Positions 1-8,913 of a stretch of 64,000 nt of DNA are shown here, one piece after another (the stretch's first letter is position 1; the number at the start of each line of letters is the position of its first letter). The notes under the pieces were generated by a model that worked only from the letters and a program-made list of their open reading frames with translations, was not told the DNA's origin and ran no database searches. A program made the position numbers and the translations under genes. Source of the stretch: Streptomyces hyaluromycini (GTDB lineage Bacteria; Actinomycetota; Actinomycetes; Streptomycetales; Streptomycetaceae); assembly GCF_002217755.1 (NCBI RefSeq), contig NZ_BCFL01000016.1:912319-976318 (forward strand). Reading direction: 5' to 3'.

Positions 1-206
<206 letters not shown>

Positions 207-279
207 TGCGTCCGGCGCGGCGGGGGAAGGATGTCGCCCCCGCCGCCCCTACCCGTCCCGTCCTCCAGGGGGTGGGCCC

Positions 280-460
280 CCTTCGACCGCCCGCTTCGGG
301 GGCTGCCGCCCCCGGACCCCCGCATCGGCCTGAACGGCCTCGTCCTCAAACGCCGGACGGGCTGAGAGGGGGTGCGGACCGGGTCTCGGCCCCAGGCACC
401 GGACGGGCTGAGAGGGGGGTGCGGACCGGGTCTCGGCCTCAGGCACCGGACGGGCTGAGT
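280..460. repeat. Intergenic repeat element with 46-bp tandem copies
   Basis: This gap between the fumarase stop and the next gene holds a GGGGGCTGCCGCCCCC hairpin at its left, then a 41-base stretch (325-365) that recurs identically at 13665-13705. The motif GGACGGGCTGAG is repeated at 355, 401 and 448 (spacing 46 and 47), so the element has been tandemly duplicated. It probably acts as transcript-end structure for the two convergent genes; that role is inferred. Confidence 0.75.
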
Positions 461-490
461 TGTGGTGTTCGCCGGACAAGCCGGTGGGCG

Positions 491-856
491 TCAGTGGGGC
501 ATGCAGCCGAACCAGTTCACCGTGTTGCCGTCGGCTGTGTAGCCCATGCACCTGAGGGTTCTGTCGTGCAGCTTCTCGGTGCGGTCGACCGGGCCGTTGA
601 GGTACTCCGTCTTGTGGTGGGGCTCCACCAGGTCGTCGACCTCGATGCGGTACCAGCGGCGGTCGCCGGACGGCAGGGTGCAGCCGTGGGCGGTCACGTT
701 GCGGCTGGGATCGCCGCTCCAGACGGGCCGTTCGGCGCGGTCGCAGTGGGCGCGGCCGGCGGCGCCGGCGGTGCCGGCTCCCGCGCCCAGCAGCGTCGCC
801 GCGCCTATGGACACCGCCGCGACGGCGCCGAACAGGCCCTTTGGAGTGAAGTTCAT
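491..856 (-). CDS. Small secreted protein with four cysteines, function unknown
   Basis: A 121-aa protein. Residues 1-33 form a signal peptide (basic MNFTPK start, hydrophobic Ala/Gly/Val core, AGA cleavage region). The mature part of about 88 residues has four cysteines (C38, C59, C103, C118), enough for two disulfides outside the cell, and a well-formed soluble sequence (WYRIEVDD, NTVNWFGC). The upstream sequence on the minus strand (AGGAGG about 6-10 bases before ATG) supports this start. It is convergent with the class I fumarase and divergent from fumC. I do not recognise a family. Extracellular location is inferred from the signal peptide. Confidence 0.7.
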   Translation of the reverse strand: MNFTPKGLFGAVAAVSIGAATLLGAGAGTAGAAGRAHCDRAERPVWSGDPSRNVTAHGCTLPSGDRRWYRIEVDDLVEPHHKTEYLNGPVDRTEKLHDRTLRCMGYTADGNTVNWFGCMPH

Positions 857-1038
857 CGGTCGGTCCTCCTGCCAGCCGTGGTGATGGCGGGAATCGCCTC
901 ATCACCTTGGGCCGATAGTCACATTTATCCGTGATGTCTGGCTCGGTGGCCGGGGGCGCAGTCCCCCGACCCGGTGACGTCGGTGGTGCCAATGCAGCAG
1001 GCCGGAACAACCGCCGCGCCCCGATCGCTGACAAGGGC

Positions 1039-2424
1039 ATGAGCGACTACCGCATCGAACACGACTCCATGGGCGAGGTCCGGGTCCCCGCCCACGCCAA
1101 GTGGCGGGCCCAGACCCAGCGCGCCGTCGAGAACTTCCCCGTCTCCGGCCAGCGGATCGAGCGCGCGCACATCGAGGCGCTGGCCCGGATCAAGGGCGCG
1201 GCGGCCAAGGTGAACGCCGAGCTGGGGGTGGTCGACAAGGACATCGCGCAGGCGATCCAGGAGGCGGCCGAGGAGGTCGCCGAGGGGAAGTGGGACGAGC
1301 ACTTCCCCGTCGACGTGTTCCAGACCGGCTCCGGCACCTCGTCGAACATGAACGCCAACGAGGTCATCGCGACGCTGGCGACCGAGCGGCTGGGGCGGGA
1401 CGTCCATCCCAACGACCATGTGAACGCCTCGCAGTCCTCCAACGACGTGTTCCCGTCGTCCATCCACATCGCCGCCACCGCCGCCGTCACCCGGGACCTG
1501 ATTCCGGCGCTCGACCATCTCGCCGACTCCCTGACCAGGAAGTCCGAGGAGTTCGCCGATGTGGTGAAGTCCGGACGGACGCATTTGATGGATGCGACGC
1601 CGGTGACCCTGGGGCAGGAGTTCGGGGGGTACGCGGCGCAGGTGCGGTACGGCGTCGAGCGGCTGCGGGCCTCGCTGCCCCGGCTCGCGGAGCTGCCGCT
1701 CGGGGGGACGGCGGTGGGCACCGGGATCAACACGCCGCCCGGGTTCTCCGCCGCGGTGATCGAGGAGGTCGCCCGGGTCACCGGACTGCCGTTCACGGAG
1801 GCGCGGAACCACTTCGAGGCGCAGGGCGCCCGGGACGGGATCGTGGAGACCAGCGGGCAGCTGCGGACCGTCGCGGTCGGGCTCACGAAGATCGCCAATG
1901 ACCTGCGGTGGATGTCCTCGGGGCCGCGGACGGGGCTCGCCGAGATCGCGCTGCCCGACCTCCAGCCGGGGTCCTCGATCATGCCGGGGAAGGTCAACCC
2001 GGTCATTCCGGAAGCCTTGTTGATGGTGGCCGCTCAGGTCATCGGCAACGACCAGACGATCGCCGTGGCCGGCGCGGCCGGGAACTTCGAGCTCAACGTG
2101 ATGCTTCCGGTCATCGGGAAGAACGTGCTGGAGTCCGTCCGGCTGCTGGCCAACGTCTCGCGGCTGCTCGCCGACCGGACGGTGGACGGGGTCATCGCGC
2201 ACCGGGAGCGGGCGCGGGAGTACGCCGAGTCGTCGCCGTCCGTGGTCACGCCGCTCAACAAGTACATCGGGTACGAGGAGGCCGCCAAGGTCGCCAAGAA
2301 GGCGCTGGCGGAGCGGAAGACGATCCGCCAGGTCGTCCTTGAGGGCGGGTACGTCGAGCGGGGCGATCTGAGCGTCGAGCAGCTGGACGAGGCGCTTGAT
2401 GTCCTGCGGATGACACGGCCGTAA
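1039..2424 (+). CDS. fumC: Fumarate hydratase class II
   Basis: A 461-aa enzyme of the fumarase/aspartase superfamily that hydrates fumarate to L-malate in the TCA cycle without an iron-sulfur cluster. Visible family motifs are [14 protein letters not shown] near residue 95, [16 protein letters not shown] near 178 and the superfamily signature [11 protein letters not shown] near 312, which carries the catalytic serine loop. The open frame extends 36 codons upstream, but homologues start at [12 protein letters not shown], so the ATG at 1039 was chosen; this gives the usual FumC length. It sits just after the class I enzyme and near genes matching the fumC-phoH2-Z-prenyl synthase neighbourhood of mycobacteria. 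Function is secure; the start is likely. Confidence 0.95.
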   Translation: MSDYRIEHDSMGEVRVPAHAKWRAQTQRAVENFPVSGQRIERAHIEALARIKGAAAKVNAELGVVDKDIAQAIQEAAEEVAEGKWDEHFPVDVFQTGSGTSSNMNANEVIATLATERLGRDVHPNDHVNASQSSNDVFPSSIHIAATAAVTRDLIPALDHLADSLTRKSEEFADVVKSGRTHLMDATPVTLGQEFGGYAAQVRYGVERLRASLPRLAELPLGGTAVGTGINTPPGFSAAVIEEVARVTGLPFTEARNHFEAQGARDGIVETSGQLRTVAVGLTKIANDLRWMSSGPRTGLAEIALPDLQPGSSIMPGKVNPVIPEALLMVAAQVIGNDQTIAVAGAAGNFELNVMLPVIGKNVLESVRLLANVSRLLADRTVDGVIAHRERAREYAESSPSVVTPLNKYIGYEEAAKVAKKALAERKTIRQVVLEGGYVERGDLSVEQLDEALDVLRMTRP

Positions 2425-2496
2425 CCGGGTGCGAACGTTTCGCGCCGCCCGGCCAGAACCGTGACGTCCGCCGCAGCGTCGTATGCCTACGGCACC

Positions 2497-2502
2497 TAAT
2501 AT
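2497..2502 (+). promoter_or_regulatory. Candidate -10 box for a leaderless transcript
   Basis: TAATAT ends 6 bases before the ATG at 2509, so transcription would begin at or next to the start codon. There is no ribosome-binding site in between, as expected for a leaderless mRNA. No clear -35 box was seen. Confidence 0.4.
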
Positions 2503-2508
2503 CTGTGC

Positions 2509-3222
2509 ATGGCAGACGGTGGAGCGGTGAGACGCGTGATGCGCGGGGAAACGGGCGGTGCGACCGGTGACGGGTCCGGCTTCTGGACTCCGGGGAGCCA
2601 GATCCTGTGGCGGTACCGGGAGAACGCCGGGGACGGCTTCCACATCGCGCGCCCCGTCACCGTCGTCCGGGACGACGAGGAGCTGCTCGCCGTCTGGCTG
2701 GCTCCCGGCACCGAGTGCGTCAGGCCCGTGCTCGCCGACGGCTCGTCGCTCGGCGAGGAACCGCTGGAGTCCCGCTACACCAAACCCCGGTCCGTCACGC
2801 ACGGCCACTGGCGCGGCACCGGCGTGCTGAAGCTGGCCCGGCCCGGTCAGCCCTGGTCGGTGTGGCTGTTCTGGGAGCCGGGCTGGCAGTTCAAGAACTG
2901 GTACGTCAACCTTGAGCAGCCGCTGGTCCGCTGGGGCGGCGGAGTGGACTCCGAGGACTACTTTCTGGACATCTCCGTGCACCCGGACCGCAGTTGGCGC
3001 TGGCTCGACGAGGACGAGTTCGCGCAGGCCCAGCGGGACGGCCTGATGGACGCGGAGACGGCCGCGGACGTGCGGACGGCGGGCAGGGCCGCGGTGGCCG
3101 CCGTCGAGGCCTGGGAGGCGCCCTTCTCGGACGGCTGGCAGCATTGGCGCCCGGACCCGTCCTGGGCGGTACCGTCACTGCCGGAGGACTGGGACCGTAC
3201 GCCCGCGCACGTGTCCTCATGA
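2509..3222 (+). CDS. DUF402 (FomD barrel-like) family protein
   Basis: A 237-aa protein matching the DUF402/FomD-like family: a Trp-rich core with ILWRY, the LAPGTECVRP segment, WSVWLFWEPGWQFKNWYVNLEQP and the acidic DYFLDISVHPD motif, which in this fold contributes metal ligands. FomD itself hydrolyses a cytidylyl phosphonate in fosfomycin synthesis, and other DUF402 proteins cleave nucleoside phosphates, so a phosphohydrolase is plausible; the substrate here is unknown. No signal peptide or membrane segment. An alternative ATG at residue 12 exists, but the -10-like TAATAT just before 2509 favours the first. It lies between fumC and a SpoIIE-type phosphatase on the same strand. Confidence 0.75.
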   Translation: MADGGAVRRVMRGETGGATGDGSGFWTPGSQILWRYRENAGDGFHIARPVTVVRDDEELLAVWLAPGTECVRPVLADGSSLGEEPLESRYTKPRSVTHGHWRGTGVLKLARPGQPWSVWLFWEPGWQFKNWYVNLEQPLVRWGGGVDSEDYFLDISVHPDRSWRWLDEDEFAQAQRDGLMDAETAADVRTAGRAAVAAVEAWEAPFSDGWQHWRPDPSWAVPSLPEDWDRTPAHVSS

Positions 3223-3526
3223 GACCCTTGATGCGCCCCCGGTCCACAACCGTAGGATCGTCCTCCGCAAGGAAACGTGAGCACAACTCCCGGAGCATGC
3301 GCCGGGCTTGACCGAACGTCACCGAGGGGCGGCAGGACGTGAGCGAGGGGTACGAGGGCAACACCGGCGAGCGGTGCGCGGGCCGCAGATCGTTCGCCGG
3401 TGGCACAGGAACAGCCTCCAGCCACGCCGAAATTCCGTTCCTGGGACACCTAATCCGGGTATCGGCACTTCGGCGGGACCACCTGCGCGCCCGGCGCGCA
3501 GCCCCGGACGGACGGATTCGACACGC
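3223..3526. other. Intergenic leader region with a possible small coupled ORF
   Basis: About 300 bases between the DUF402 gene and the phosphatase. It contains a GTG-started 63-codon frame (3339-3530) whose TGA overlaps the phosphatase GTG as GTGA. That geometry is typical of translational coupling, but its ribosome-binding site is poor and I recognise no family. No terminator hairpin was seen. Confidence 0.35.
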
Positions 3527-5653
3527 GTGACGGAGCACCCCACCTCCTACGAGCGCCCACAGCCGGGCGTCGACCCCGCGGAGGCCCGCGGGGCGCTCCT
3601 GCGTTCCCCGCAGCCGCAGGTGCAGACACAGGGACACCAGGGCCACCAGGGCCACCAGGGAGAGGGACAACCGCAGCCCTGTCCGCGCGGCGGCACCGCC
3701 TTACCGGCACAGGCCCGCGCGGGCGAGACTCCCTCCGGTCCCGGTACCAGCACGTCCAAGGAGCACTCCGTCAACGGCCCCGAGCACGCCCAGCCCACCA
3801 GCGCTGAGCCCGATCCGCACCGGCCGCGCCCCACCCCGGAGGGCATCCCGCCGCAGCCCGGCGCCGAGCCGGAGCGGGCGGTGGGCTCCCAGGAGCGCCG
3901 TACCGGACGCGGGCTGCCGCCCGGCCGGCCGATGCCGATGCGGCGGGACGGCGACCGGCTGCGCTTCGTGGGTGCCGCGACCCGCCGGATCGCCCGGGGC
4001 ATCGACCTGGACGAGATCGTGATGGGGCTGTGCCGGGCGACCGTGCCGACCTTCTCGGACGCGATCCTGGTCTATCTGCGCGACCCGCTGCCGGTCGGTG
4101 ACGAGCGGCCCGTCGGCCCGGTGGTGCTGCGGCTGCGCCGCACCGACCGGATCCCGGAGGAACGGGACACCGACGGCGGCTTCCTGCCGGTGCCGGTCCC
4201 GGAGCCGGATCCGGCCGACATCGGCCTGGCCGCGCTCACCGCGGAGCTGTGCGAGGTACGGCCGGGCGGTGCGCTCAACGAGGTGCTGCGGGGCGTACGG
4301 CCGGTGTTCGCCGACTCGCCCGCCGCCCGTGCCGCCCTCCCCGAACTCCTCGGCGAGGGCAACGAGTCCCACGTACCCGGTGCCCAGCACGCGATCCTCG
4401 CCCCGCTGCGCGGCCGGCGCCGGGTGATCGGCGCGGCCCTGTTCCTGCGCCGCCCGGAGCGGCTGGCGTTCGAGGCCGACGACCTGCTGGTCGCCGCCCA
4501 GCTGGCCACGCACAGCGCGCTCGGCATCGACAAGGCGGTGCTGTACGGCCGGGAGGCCTACATCGCCGACGAGCTGCAGCGGACCATGCTGCCGGAGAAC
4601 CTGCCGAGCGCGACGGGCGTGCGGCTGGCGTCCCGCTACCTCCCGGCCGCCGAGACCGCCCGGGTGGGCGGTGACTGGTACGACGCGATCCCGCTGCCCG
4701 GCAGCCGGGTGGCGCTGGTCGTCGGCGACGTCATGGGCCACTCGATGACGTCGGCGGCGATCATGGGCCAGTTGCGGACGACCGCGCAGACGCTGGCGGG
4801 CCTTGATCTGCCGCCGCAGGAGGTCCTGCACCACCTGGACGAGCAGGCCCAGCGGCTGGGCAGCGACCGGATGGCGACCTGCCTGTACGCCGTCTACGAC
4901 CCGGTCTCGCATCGCATCACCATCGCCAACGCCGGCCATCCGCCGCCGGTGCTGCTGCACCTGGGCGGCCGTGCCGAGGTGCTGCGGGTGCCGGCCGGGG
5001 CGCCGATCGGCGTCGGCGGGGTCGACTTCGAGGCGGTGGAGCTGGACGCGCCGGCCGGGGCGACGCTGCTGCTGTACACCGACGGGCTGGTGGAGTCCCG
5101 GCTGCGGGACGTGTGGACCGGCATAGAGCAGCTGCGCGAGAAGCTCGCCGCGACCGCGCAGCTGACCGGGCCGGACCACCCCCCGCCCCTTGAAGCGCTG
5201 TGCGACGAGGTGCTCGACATGCTCGGGCCGGGTGACCGCGACGACGACATCGCGCTGCTCGCCGCCCGGTTCGACGGCATCGCGCCGAGCGACGTGGCGT
5301 ACTGGTTCCTGGAGCCGGAGGACGCGGCACCGGGGCGTGCCCGGCGGCTGGCGCGCCGGGCCCTGGCCCGCTGGGGGCTTGAGGAACTCACCGACTCCGT
5401 CGAGCTGTTGGTCAGCGAGGTCGTCACGAACGCGGTGCGGTACGCGTCGCGGCCGGTGACGTTGCGGTTGCTGCGGACGGATGTGCTGCGGTGCGAGGTC
5501 GGCGACGACGTGCCGCAGTTGCCGCGGTTGCGGCAGGCGCGGGCGACGGACGAGGGCGGCCGGGGCCTTTACCTCGTCAACAGACTGGCCAGACGGTGGG
5601 GAGCGACCCGGCTCAGCACCGGGAAGGTCGTCTGGTTCGAGCTGAACCGATAG
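3527..5653 (+). CDS. SpoIIE-family PP2C phosphatase with GAF and HATPase domains
   Basis: A 708-aa regulatory phosphatase. Residues 1-130 are Pro/Gln-rich and disordered, with a QGHQGHQGHQG repeat. A GAF-like domain covers roughly 145-345. The SpoIIE/RsbU-type PP2C domain (about 350-560) keeps the metal-binding motifs GGDWYDA, GDVMGHS, NAGHPPP, YTDGLVE and DDIALL. The C-terminal 120 residues are an anti-sigma-like HATPase with N-box SEVVTNAVRYA and DEGGRGLYLVNRLA. Such proteins dephosphorylate anti-anti-sigma factors and may act as both kinase and phosphatase. The GTG at 3527 (VTEHPTSYERP) fits homologues; the open frame runs 73 codons further upstream without similarity. Its partners are not in the window. 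Confidence 0.9.
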   Translation: MTEHPTSYERPQPGVDPAEARGALLRSPQPQVQTQGHQGHQGHQGEGQPQPCPRGGTALPAQARAGETPSGPGTSTSKEHSVNGPEHAQPTSAEPDPHRPRPTPEGIPPQPGAEPERAVGSQERRTGRGLPPGRPMPMRRDGDRLRFVGAATRRIARGIDLDEIVMGLCRATVPTFSDAILVYLRDPLPVGDERPVGPVVLRLRRTDRIPEERDTDGGFLPVPVPEPDPADIGLAALTAELCEVRPGGALNEVLRGVRPVFADSPAARAALPELLGEGNESHVPGAQHAILAPLRGRRRVIGAALFLRRPERLAFEADDLLVAAQLATHSALGIDKAVLYGREAYIADELQRTMLPENLPSATGVRLASRYLPAAETARVGGDWYDAIPLPGSRVALVVGDVMGHSMTSAAIMGQLRTTAQTLAGLDLPPQEVLHHLDEQAQRLGSDRMATCLYAVYDPVSHRITIANAGHPPPVLLHLGGRAEVLRVPAGAPIGVGGVDFEAVELDAPAGATLLLYTDGLVESRLRDVWTGIEQLREKLAATAQLTGPDHPPPLEALCDEVLDMLGPGDRDDDIALLAARFDGIAPSDVAYWFLEPEDAAPGRARRLARRALARWGLEELTDSVELLVSEVVTNAVRYASRPVTLRLLRTDVLRCEVGDDVPQLPRLRQARATDEGGRGLYLVNRLARRWGATRLSTGKVVWFELNR

Positions 5654-5690
5654 CGCCGCAGGGCTTCAGGTTGTCGGGGAGCTGCGGACC

Positions 5691-5765
5691 GGCTGTGGCT
5701 GGTCGCGCCCACGCGACGGCAGCCGCAAACCGATACAGCCCCGCGCCCCTTCAGGGGCGCGAGCA
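5691..5765. repeat. Copy of dispersed GC-rich repeat (long form)
   Basis: Reads GGCTGGTCGCGCCCACGCG, then CAGCCCCGCGCCCC and an AGGGGCGCG arm, just after the phosphatase stop. The same modules recur at about 19150, 39925 and 47885, usually beside stop codons. Confidence 0.75.
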
Positions 5766-5773
5766 ACCACCAT

Positions 5774-5806
5774 GCCCCGCACCCGGCGACGTACCGGGTG
5801 CGGGGG
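5774..5806. terminator. Bidirectional terminator between convergent genes
   Basis: A stem of GCCCCGCACCCGG against CCGGGTGCGGGGGC with a 7-base loop, placed between the phosphatase stop and the penicillin-binding protein stop. No T-tract, as is usual in Streptomyces. Confidence 0.7.
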
Positions 5807-5811
5807 CTCGG

Positions 5812-8250
5812 TTACTGCTCGTTCGCCGGGTCCAGCGGGTTGTCCGTGGTGCCGTCCGTCGGGGTCTCCGCCGGGGTCGACGGAGCGCTGGTCGTCGGGG
5901 TCGGAGACTTCGTCGGGGTCGAGCTCGGGGTCTGGGACGGGGTCTGGGACGGGGTCGCGGACTTCGTCGGGGTCGAGCTCGGGGTCTCCGAGGGCGTCTC
6001 GGACGGGGTCGAGCTGGGGGTCGGCGTCTCCGACGGCTTGACGGCCGCGCCCAGGTCGGTGTTCAGGTCGAACTTGGCCTTCTTCGTGACGCCGAAGGTG
6101 TACGCCGCCCAGATCTGCGCCGGGTAACCGCCACCGTTGATACGGCCGGTGCCGGGGATCAGGCCCGTGGCGCCGGTCAGCGGGACCTGGTTGTGGGTCT
6201 TGGCGTCCTCGCCGAACAGCCCGACCGAGGTGACCAGGTCCGGCGTGTAACCGGTGAACCAGGCCGACCTGTTGTAGTCGGACGTACCCGTCTTGCCGGC
6301 CACCTGCTGGCCCTTGCGCAGCGGGTTCTGGGCCACCGATACCTTGGCCGTACCGTCGTCGACCACACCGGTCAGGACCGACGTCACCTGGTCGGCCGCC
6401 TCACGGTTGATGACCTGTTCGCCGATCGGGTCCGGCAGGTCGACCTTGCGGCCGGTCTTCTCCGCCGACGCGAGGATCGACGGGGTGACCTTCTGGCCGT
6501 GGTTGTCGAGGGTGGCGTACGCCGAGGCCATCTCCAGCGGGCTCGCGCCCATGGTGCCCAGGGTCATCGCGGGCACCGCCTGCAGGTCCGTGGTGTCCAG
6601 GCCGAGGTCGTCGGCGGTCTTCAGCACGTTCTTCATGCCGACGTCCACGCCCATCTGCGCGAACACCGAGTTGACGGACTTGTTCATCGCCGTCTGCACG
6701 GTGATGTTGCCGTAGTCGGCGTCGTCCTCGTTCGGCGGTGAGAAGGCGATGTCGCTGCCCTTGACCGCACGGCCGCTGGTGCCGTCGTAGATCGTGTTGG
6801 CGTTGATGTCCTTGCCGCTCTGCGTCTTGGCGTCCTGGTCCAGGGCGGCGGCGAGGATGATCGGCTTGAAGGTGGACGCCGGCTGGTAGTCGGCGCGGGT
6901 GGCGTTGTCGGTGTAGTGCTTGTAGTAGTCCACACCGCCATAGAGGGCGAGGATCTTCCCGGTCTTGGGGTCGACGGAGACGGCGCCGGCCTGGACGTTC
7001 TTGTCGACCTTGCGCTTCTTGCCGTCCAGCTTGCTGGTGAGCTGGCTCTTGACGGCCGCCTCCAGCTTCGCCTGCCGCTTCGGGTCGATGTTCAGGGTGA
7101 TCGTCCAGCCCTGGTCGACGACCTGGGCCTCCGCCTCGGACCGGGAGATGCCCTGCGACTTCATCAGCTGGTTCTCCAGCTGGGTGTTGGCCAGTTCGAC
7201 CAGATAGCCCTTCTGGCCCTCCAGGCCGGAGGCCGCCTTCGGCGCCTTGGGTATCGGGAACTTCATGGCGTCACGCTCGGTCTTGTCCAGCCACTTCTGG
7301 CCGACCATGTTGTCCAGGACGTAGTTCCAGCGTTCCTGCACCAGCTTCTTGCCGACGGGGCCCGCCACCGCCCAGTCGTACTGGCTGGGCGCCTGGAGCA
7401 GCGCGGCCAGATAGGCGCCCTGCTGGACCGAGAGCTTCTCGGCGTCGACCCGGTAGTAGGCCTGGGCGGCGGCCTGGATGCCGTAGGCGCCGCGGCCGTA
7501 GTAGCTGGTGTTGATGTAGCCCGCGAGGATCTCGTCCTTGGTCTTCTCGCGGTCCACCTTCAGCGAGATGACCAGTTCCTTCAGCTTGCGCGTGACGGTC
7601 TGGTCCTGGCTGAGGTAGTAGTTCTTGACGTACTGCTGGGTGATCGTCGAGCCGCCCTGGGTACCGCGGCCCCGCGCGGTGTTGTAGAGGCCGCGGGCCA
7701 TGCCCCTGAGGTCGATGCCGTTGTCCGTGTAGAAGGTCTTGTTCTCCGCCGCGACGAAGGTGTGCTGGACGGCCTTCGGGACCTTGGAGAGGTCGACTAT
7801 CTCGCGATTGACGGTGCCCTTGCGGGCGAGGACCGAGCCGTCGCTGTACTTGTAGACGTTGCTCTGCGTCTGCGCGAGCGCGTTGCCCTCGGGGACGCTC
7901 ACCATCATGTACAGCGCGATGAAGGAGCCGATGCCCAGCAGGCAGACGGTGAAGAAGGCGCCGAGCATCTTCTTCCAGGTGAACAGCCTGCGTATGCGGC
8001 CCTTGGCGGGCTTGCCCGGCGCACCGTTCCCGGGATTCCCGGGCTTGCCCGGCTTCTTGGCGGCGGCCCGGCGGCGCTCCGCGCGGGTGGCGCCCTCGGC
8101 TCCCTCGGCGGCCGGTGACTCGACCACCGTCGTGGTCCCGCCCTCCGCCGACGCCGGCGTCTCGAGCTCGGCCTGCTCGGACGTGCGGTGCCGGGGCACG
8201 GCGCGGCGGCCGCCACGCTGTCGCGCTCTTCTCTCGTCCGCTCGTCCCAT
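5812..8250 (-). CDS. Class A penicillin-binding protein (transglycosylase/transpeptidase)
   Basis: An 812-aa bifunctional peptidoglycan synthase. A basic Ala/Pro-rich cytoplasmic tail (1-94) is followed by one membrane helix (about 95-116). The GT51 glycosyltransferase domain carries the catalytic Glu in AAENKTFYTDNGID (E169), then GGSTITQQYVKN and KLKELVISLKVD. The transpeptidase domain has PASTFKP (SxxK, about 458), NKSVNSVF (SxN, about 525) and VAGKTGTSDYNRSAWF (KTG, about 651). The last 75 residues are a Ser/Thr/Pro repeat tail (SETPSSTPTKS-like units), presumably a flexible extracellular extension. It is divergent from a ribbon-helix-helix gene and convergent with the phosphatase. It should polymerise and crosslink glycan at the cell surface. 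Confidence 0.95.
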   Translation of the reverse strand: MGRADERRARQRGGRRAVPRHRTSEQAELETPASAEGGTTTVVESPAAEGAEGATRAERRRAAAKKPGKPGNPGNGAPGKPAKGRIRRLFTWKKMLGAFFTVCLLGIGSFIALYMMVSVPEGNALAQTQSNVYKYSDGSVLARKGTVNREIVDLSKVPKAVQHTFVAAENKTFYTDNGIDLRGMARGLYNTARGRGTQGGSTITQQYVKNYYLSQDQTVTRKLKELVISLKVDREKTKDEILAGYINTSYYGRGAYGIQAAAQAYYRVDAEKLSVQQGAYLAALLQAPSQYDWAVAGPVGKKLVQERWNYVLDNMVGQKWLDKTERDAMKFPIPKAPKAASGLEGQKGYLVELANTQLENQLMKSQGISRSEAEAQVVDQGWTITLNIDPKRQAKLEAAVKSQLTSKLDGKKRKVDKNVQAGAVSVDPKTGKILALYGGVDYYKHYTDNATRADYQPASTFKPIILAAALDQDAKTQSGKDINANTIYDGTSGRAVKGSDIAFSPPNEDDADYGNITVQTAMNKSVNSVFAQMGVDVGMKNVLKTADDLGLDTTDLQAVPAMTLGTMGASPLEMASAYATLDNHGQKVTPSILASAEKTGRKVDLPDPIGEQVINREAADQVTSVLTGVVDDGTAKVSVAQNPLRKGQQVAGKTGTSDYNRSAWFTGYTPDLVTSVGLFGEDAKTHNQVPLTGATGLIPGTGRINGGGYPAQIWAAYTFGVTKKAKFDLNTDLGAAVKPSETPTPSSTPSETPSETPSSTPTKSATPSQTPSQTPSSTPTKSPTPTTSAPSTPAETPTDGTTDNPLDPANEQ

Positions 8251-8451
8251 GAGTCCGTCTGCTCCGCTTCGTCTCGGCTGTCACACGTGTGTACGGGTGT
8301 CACACAGGTACGTGGCTCAGGTCAGTCCAGAAAACTAACACCGCTCGCTATGGCAAAGGACGCACGATCTGCCCTTTTTCGGACGTGACAATCAGCACCC
8401 CCACCCAACGGAACCGACGAGCGGGGAGGACGAAGGGTTGCCGGACGCCGT

Positions 8452-8467
8452 CAAGTGATATCACTTG
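8452..8467. promoter_or_regulatory. Perfect 16-bp palindrome, likely RHH operator
   Basis: CAAGTGATATCACTTG, a perfect palindrome 53 bases before the start of the ribbon-helix-helix protein. RHH repressors commonly bind such sites in their own promoters; that link is inferred. Confidence 0.6.
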
Positions 8468-8520
8468 GATACCCCTGAACAGGACGAAGACGGTCAGAAC
8501 CGCACAGCCCGGAGGCATCC

Positions 8521-8913
8521 ATGTCCGCGCCCGACGCCTCGGCACGGCGGCGCAAGCAGGTGCTGCTGCGGCTGGATCCGGCGGTGCACGAGGCGCTGGC
8601 GCGGTGGGCCGGGGACGAACTCCGGTCGGCCAACGCACAGATCGAGTTCCTGCTGCGGCAGGCGCCGGCCGACGCGGGACGCCTGCCGGAGGATCCCGGC
8701 CCGCTGCCGCGCCGTGGCCGGCCGCCGGGGGGGCTCCGCCCGCCGGCCCTCCCCGGGGTGACCGGCCCCGGCCGCGCCGGCCCTCAGCCGGTGGGCTCGC
8801 CCGCCTTCCCGGCGAGTGCCCATGCGTCGCCCGGGATCCGGTACGAGATCGCGAACAGCGGCGGGCGCGGCCCCTCGCGCTCCTCCGCCGGGCTCACGCC
8901 AGCTCCTCCTTGA
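8521..8913 (+). CDS. Ribbon-helix-helix (Arc/HicB-like) DNA-binding protein with aberrant C-terminus
   Basis: A 130-aa product. Residues 9-50 (RRRKQVLLRLDPAVHEALARWAGDELRSANAQIEFLLRQA) form an Arc-type ribbon-helix-helix domain of the kind annotated in Streptomyces as HicB-like. GGAGG lies 6 bases before the ATG. Homologues I recall are about 75-80 residues and end soon after an RRGRPPK motif. Here the frame passes RRGRPPG and runs 60 more residues, the last part being antisense to a degenerate sigma-factor remnant. This suggests that a deletion or frameshift replaced the natural stop. The DNA-binding half is intact, so it may still repress from the palindrome at 8452. Confidence 0.7.
   Translation: MSAPDASARRRKQVLLRLDPAVHEALARWAGDELRSANAQIEFLLRQAPADAGRLPEDPGPLPRRGRPPGGLRPPALPGVTGPGRAGPQPVGSPAFPASAHASPGIRYEIANSGGRGPSRSSAGLTPAPP
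8784..8897 (-). pseudogene. Truncated ECF sigma factor remnant
   Basis: A GTG at 8897 overlaps the stop of the SDR gene as GTGA and opens a 37-codon frame reading EREGPRPPLFAISYRIPG before it loses similarity and stops. RPxLFAIxYRILG is the start of region 2 in SigJ-type ECF sigma factors, which are often encoded directly after an SDR/epimerase gene. Only this first helix remains, with Leu replaced by Pro in RIPG. The rest of the roughly 300-residue gene is gone, and the RHH reading frame lies opposite the remnant. Confidence 0.6.

Noticed and set aside
925..3144. 739-codon open frame on the minus strand opposite fumC
   Set aside because: Its sequence is low-complexity Arg/Gly/Pro/Asp-rich and mirrors fumC codon bias; fumC itself is a full family match.
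5880..6040. Satellite repeat independent of coding
   Set aside because: The periodic GGGGTCTG/GACTTCGTC pattern is simply the Ser/Thr/Pro tail of the penicillin-binding protein.
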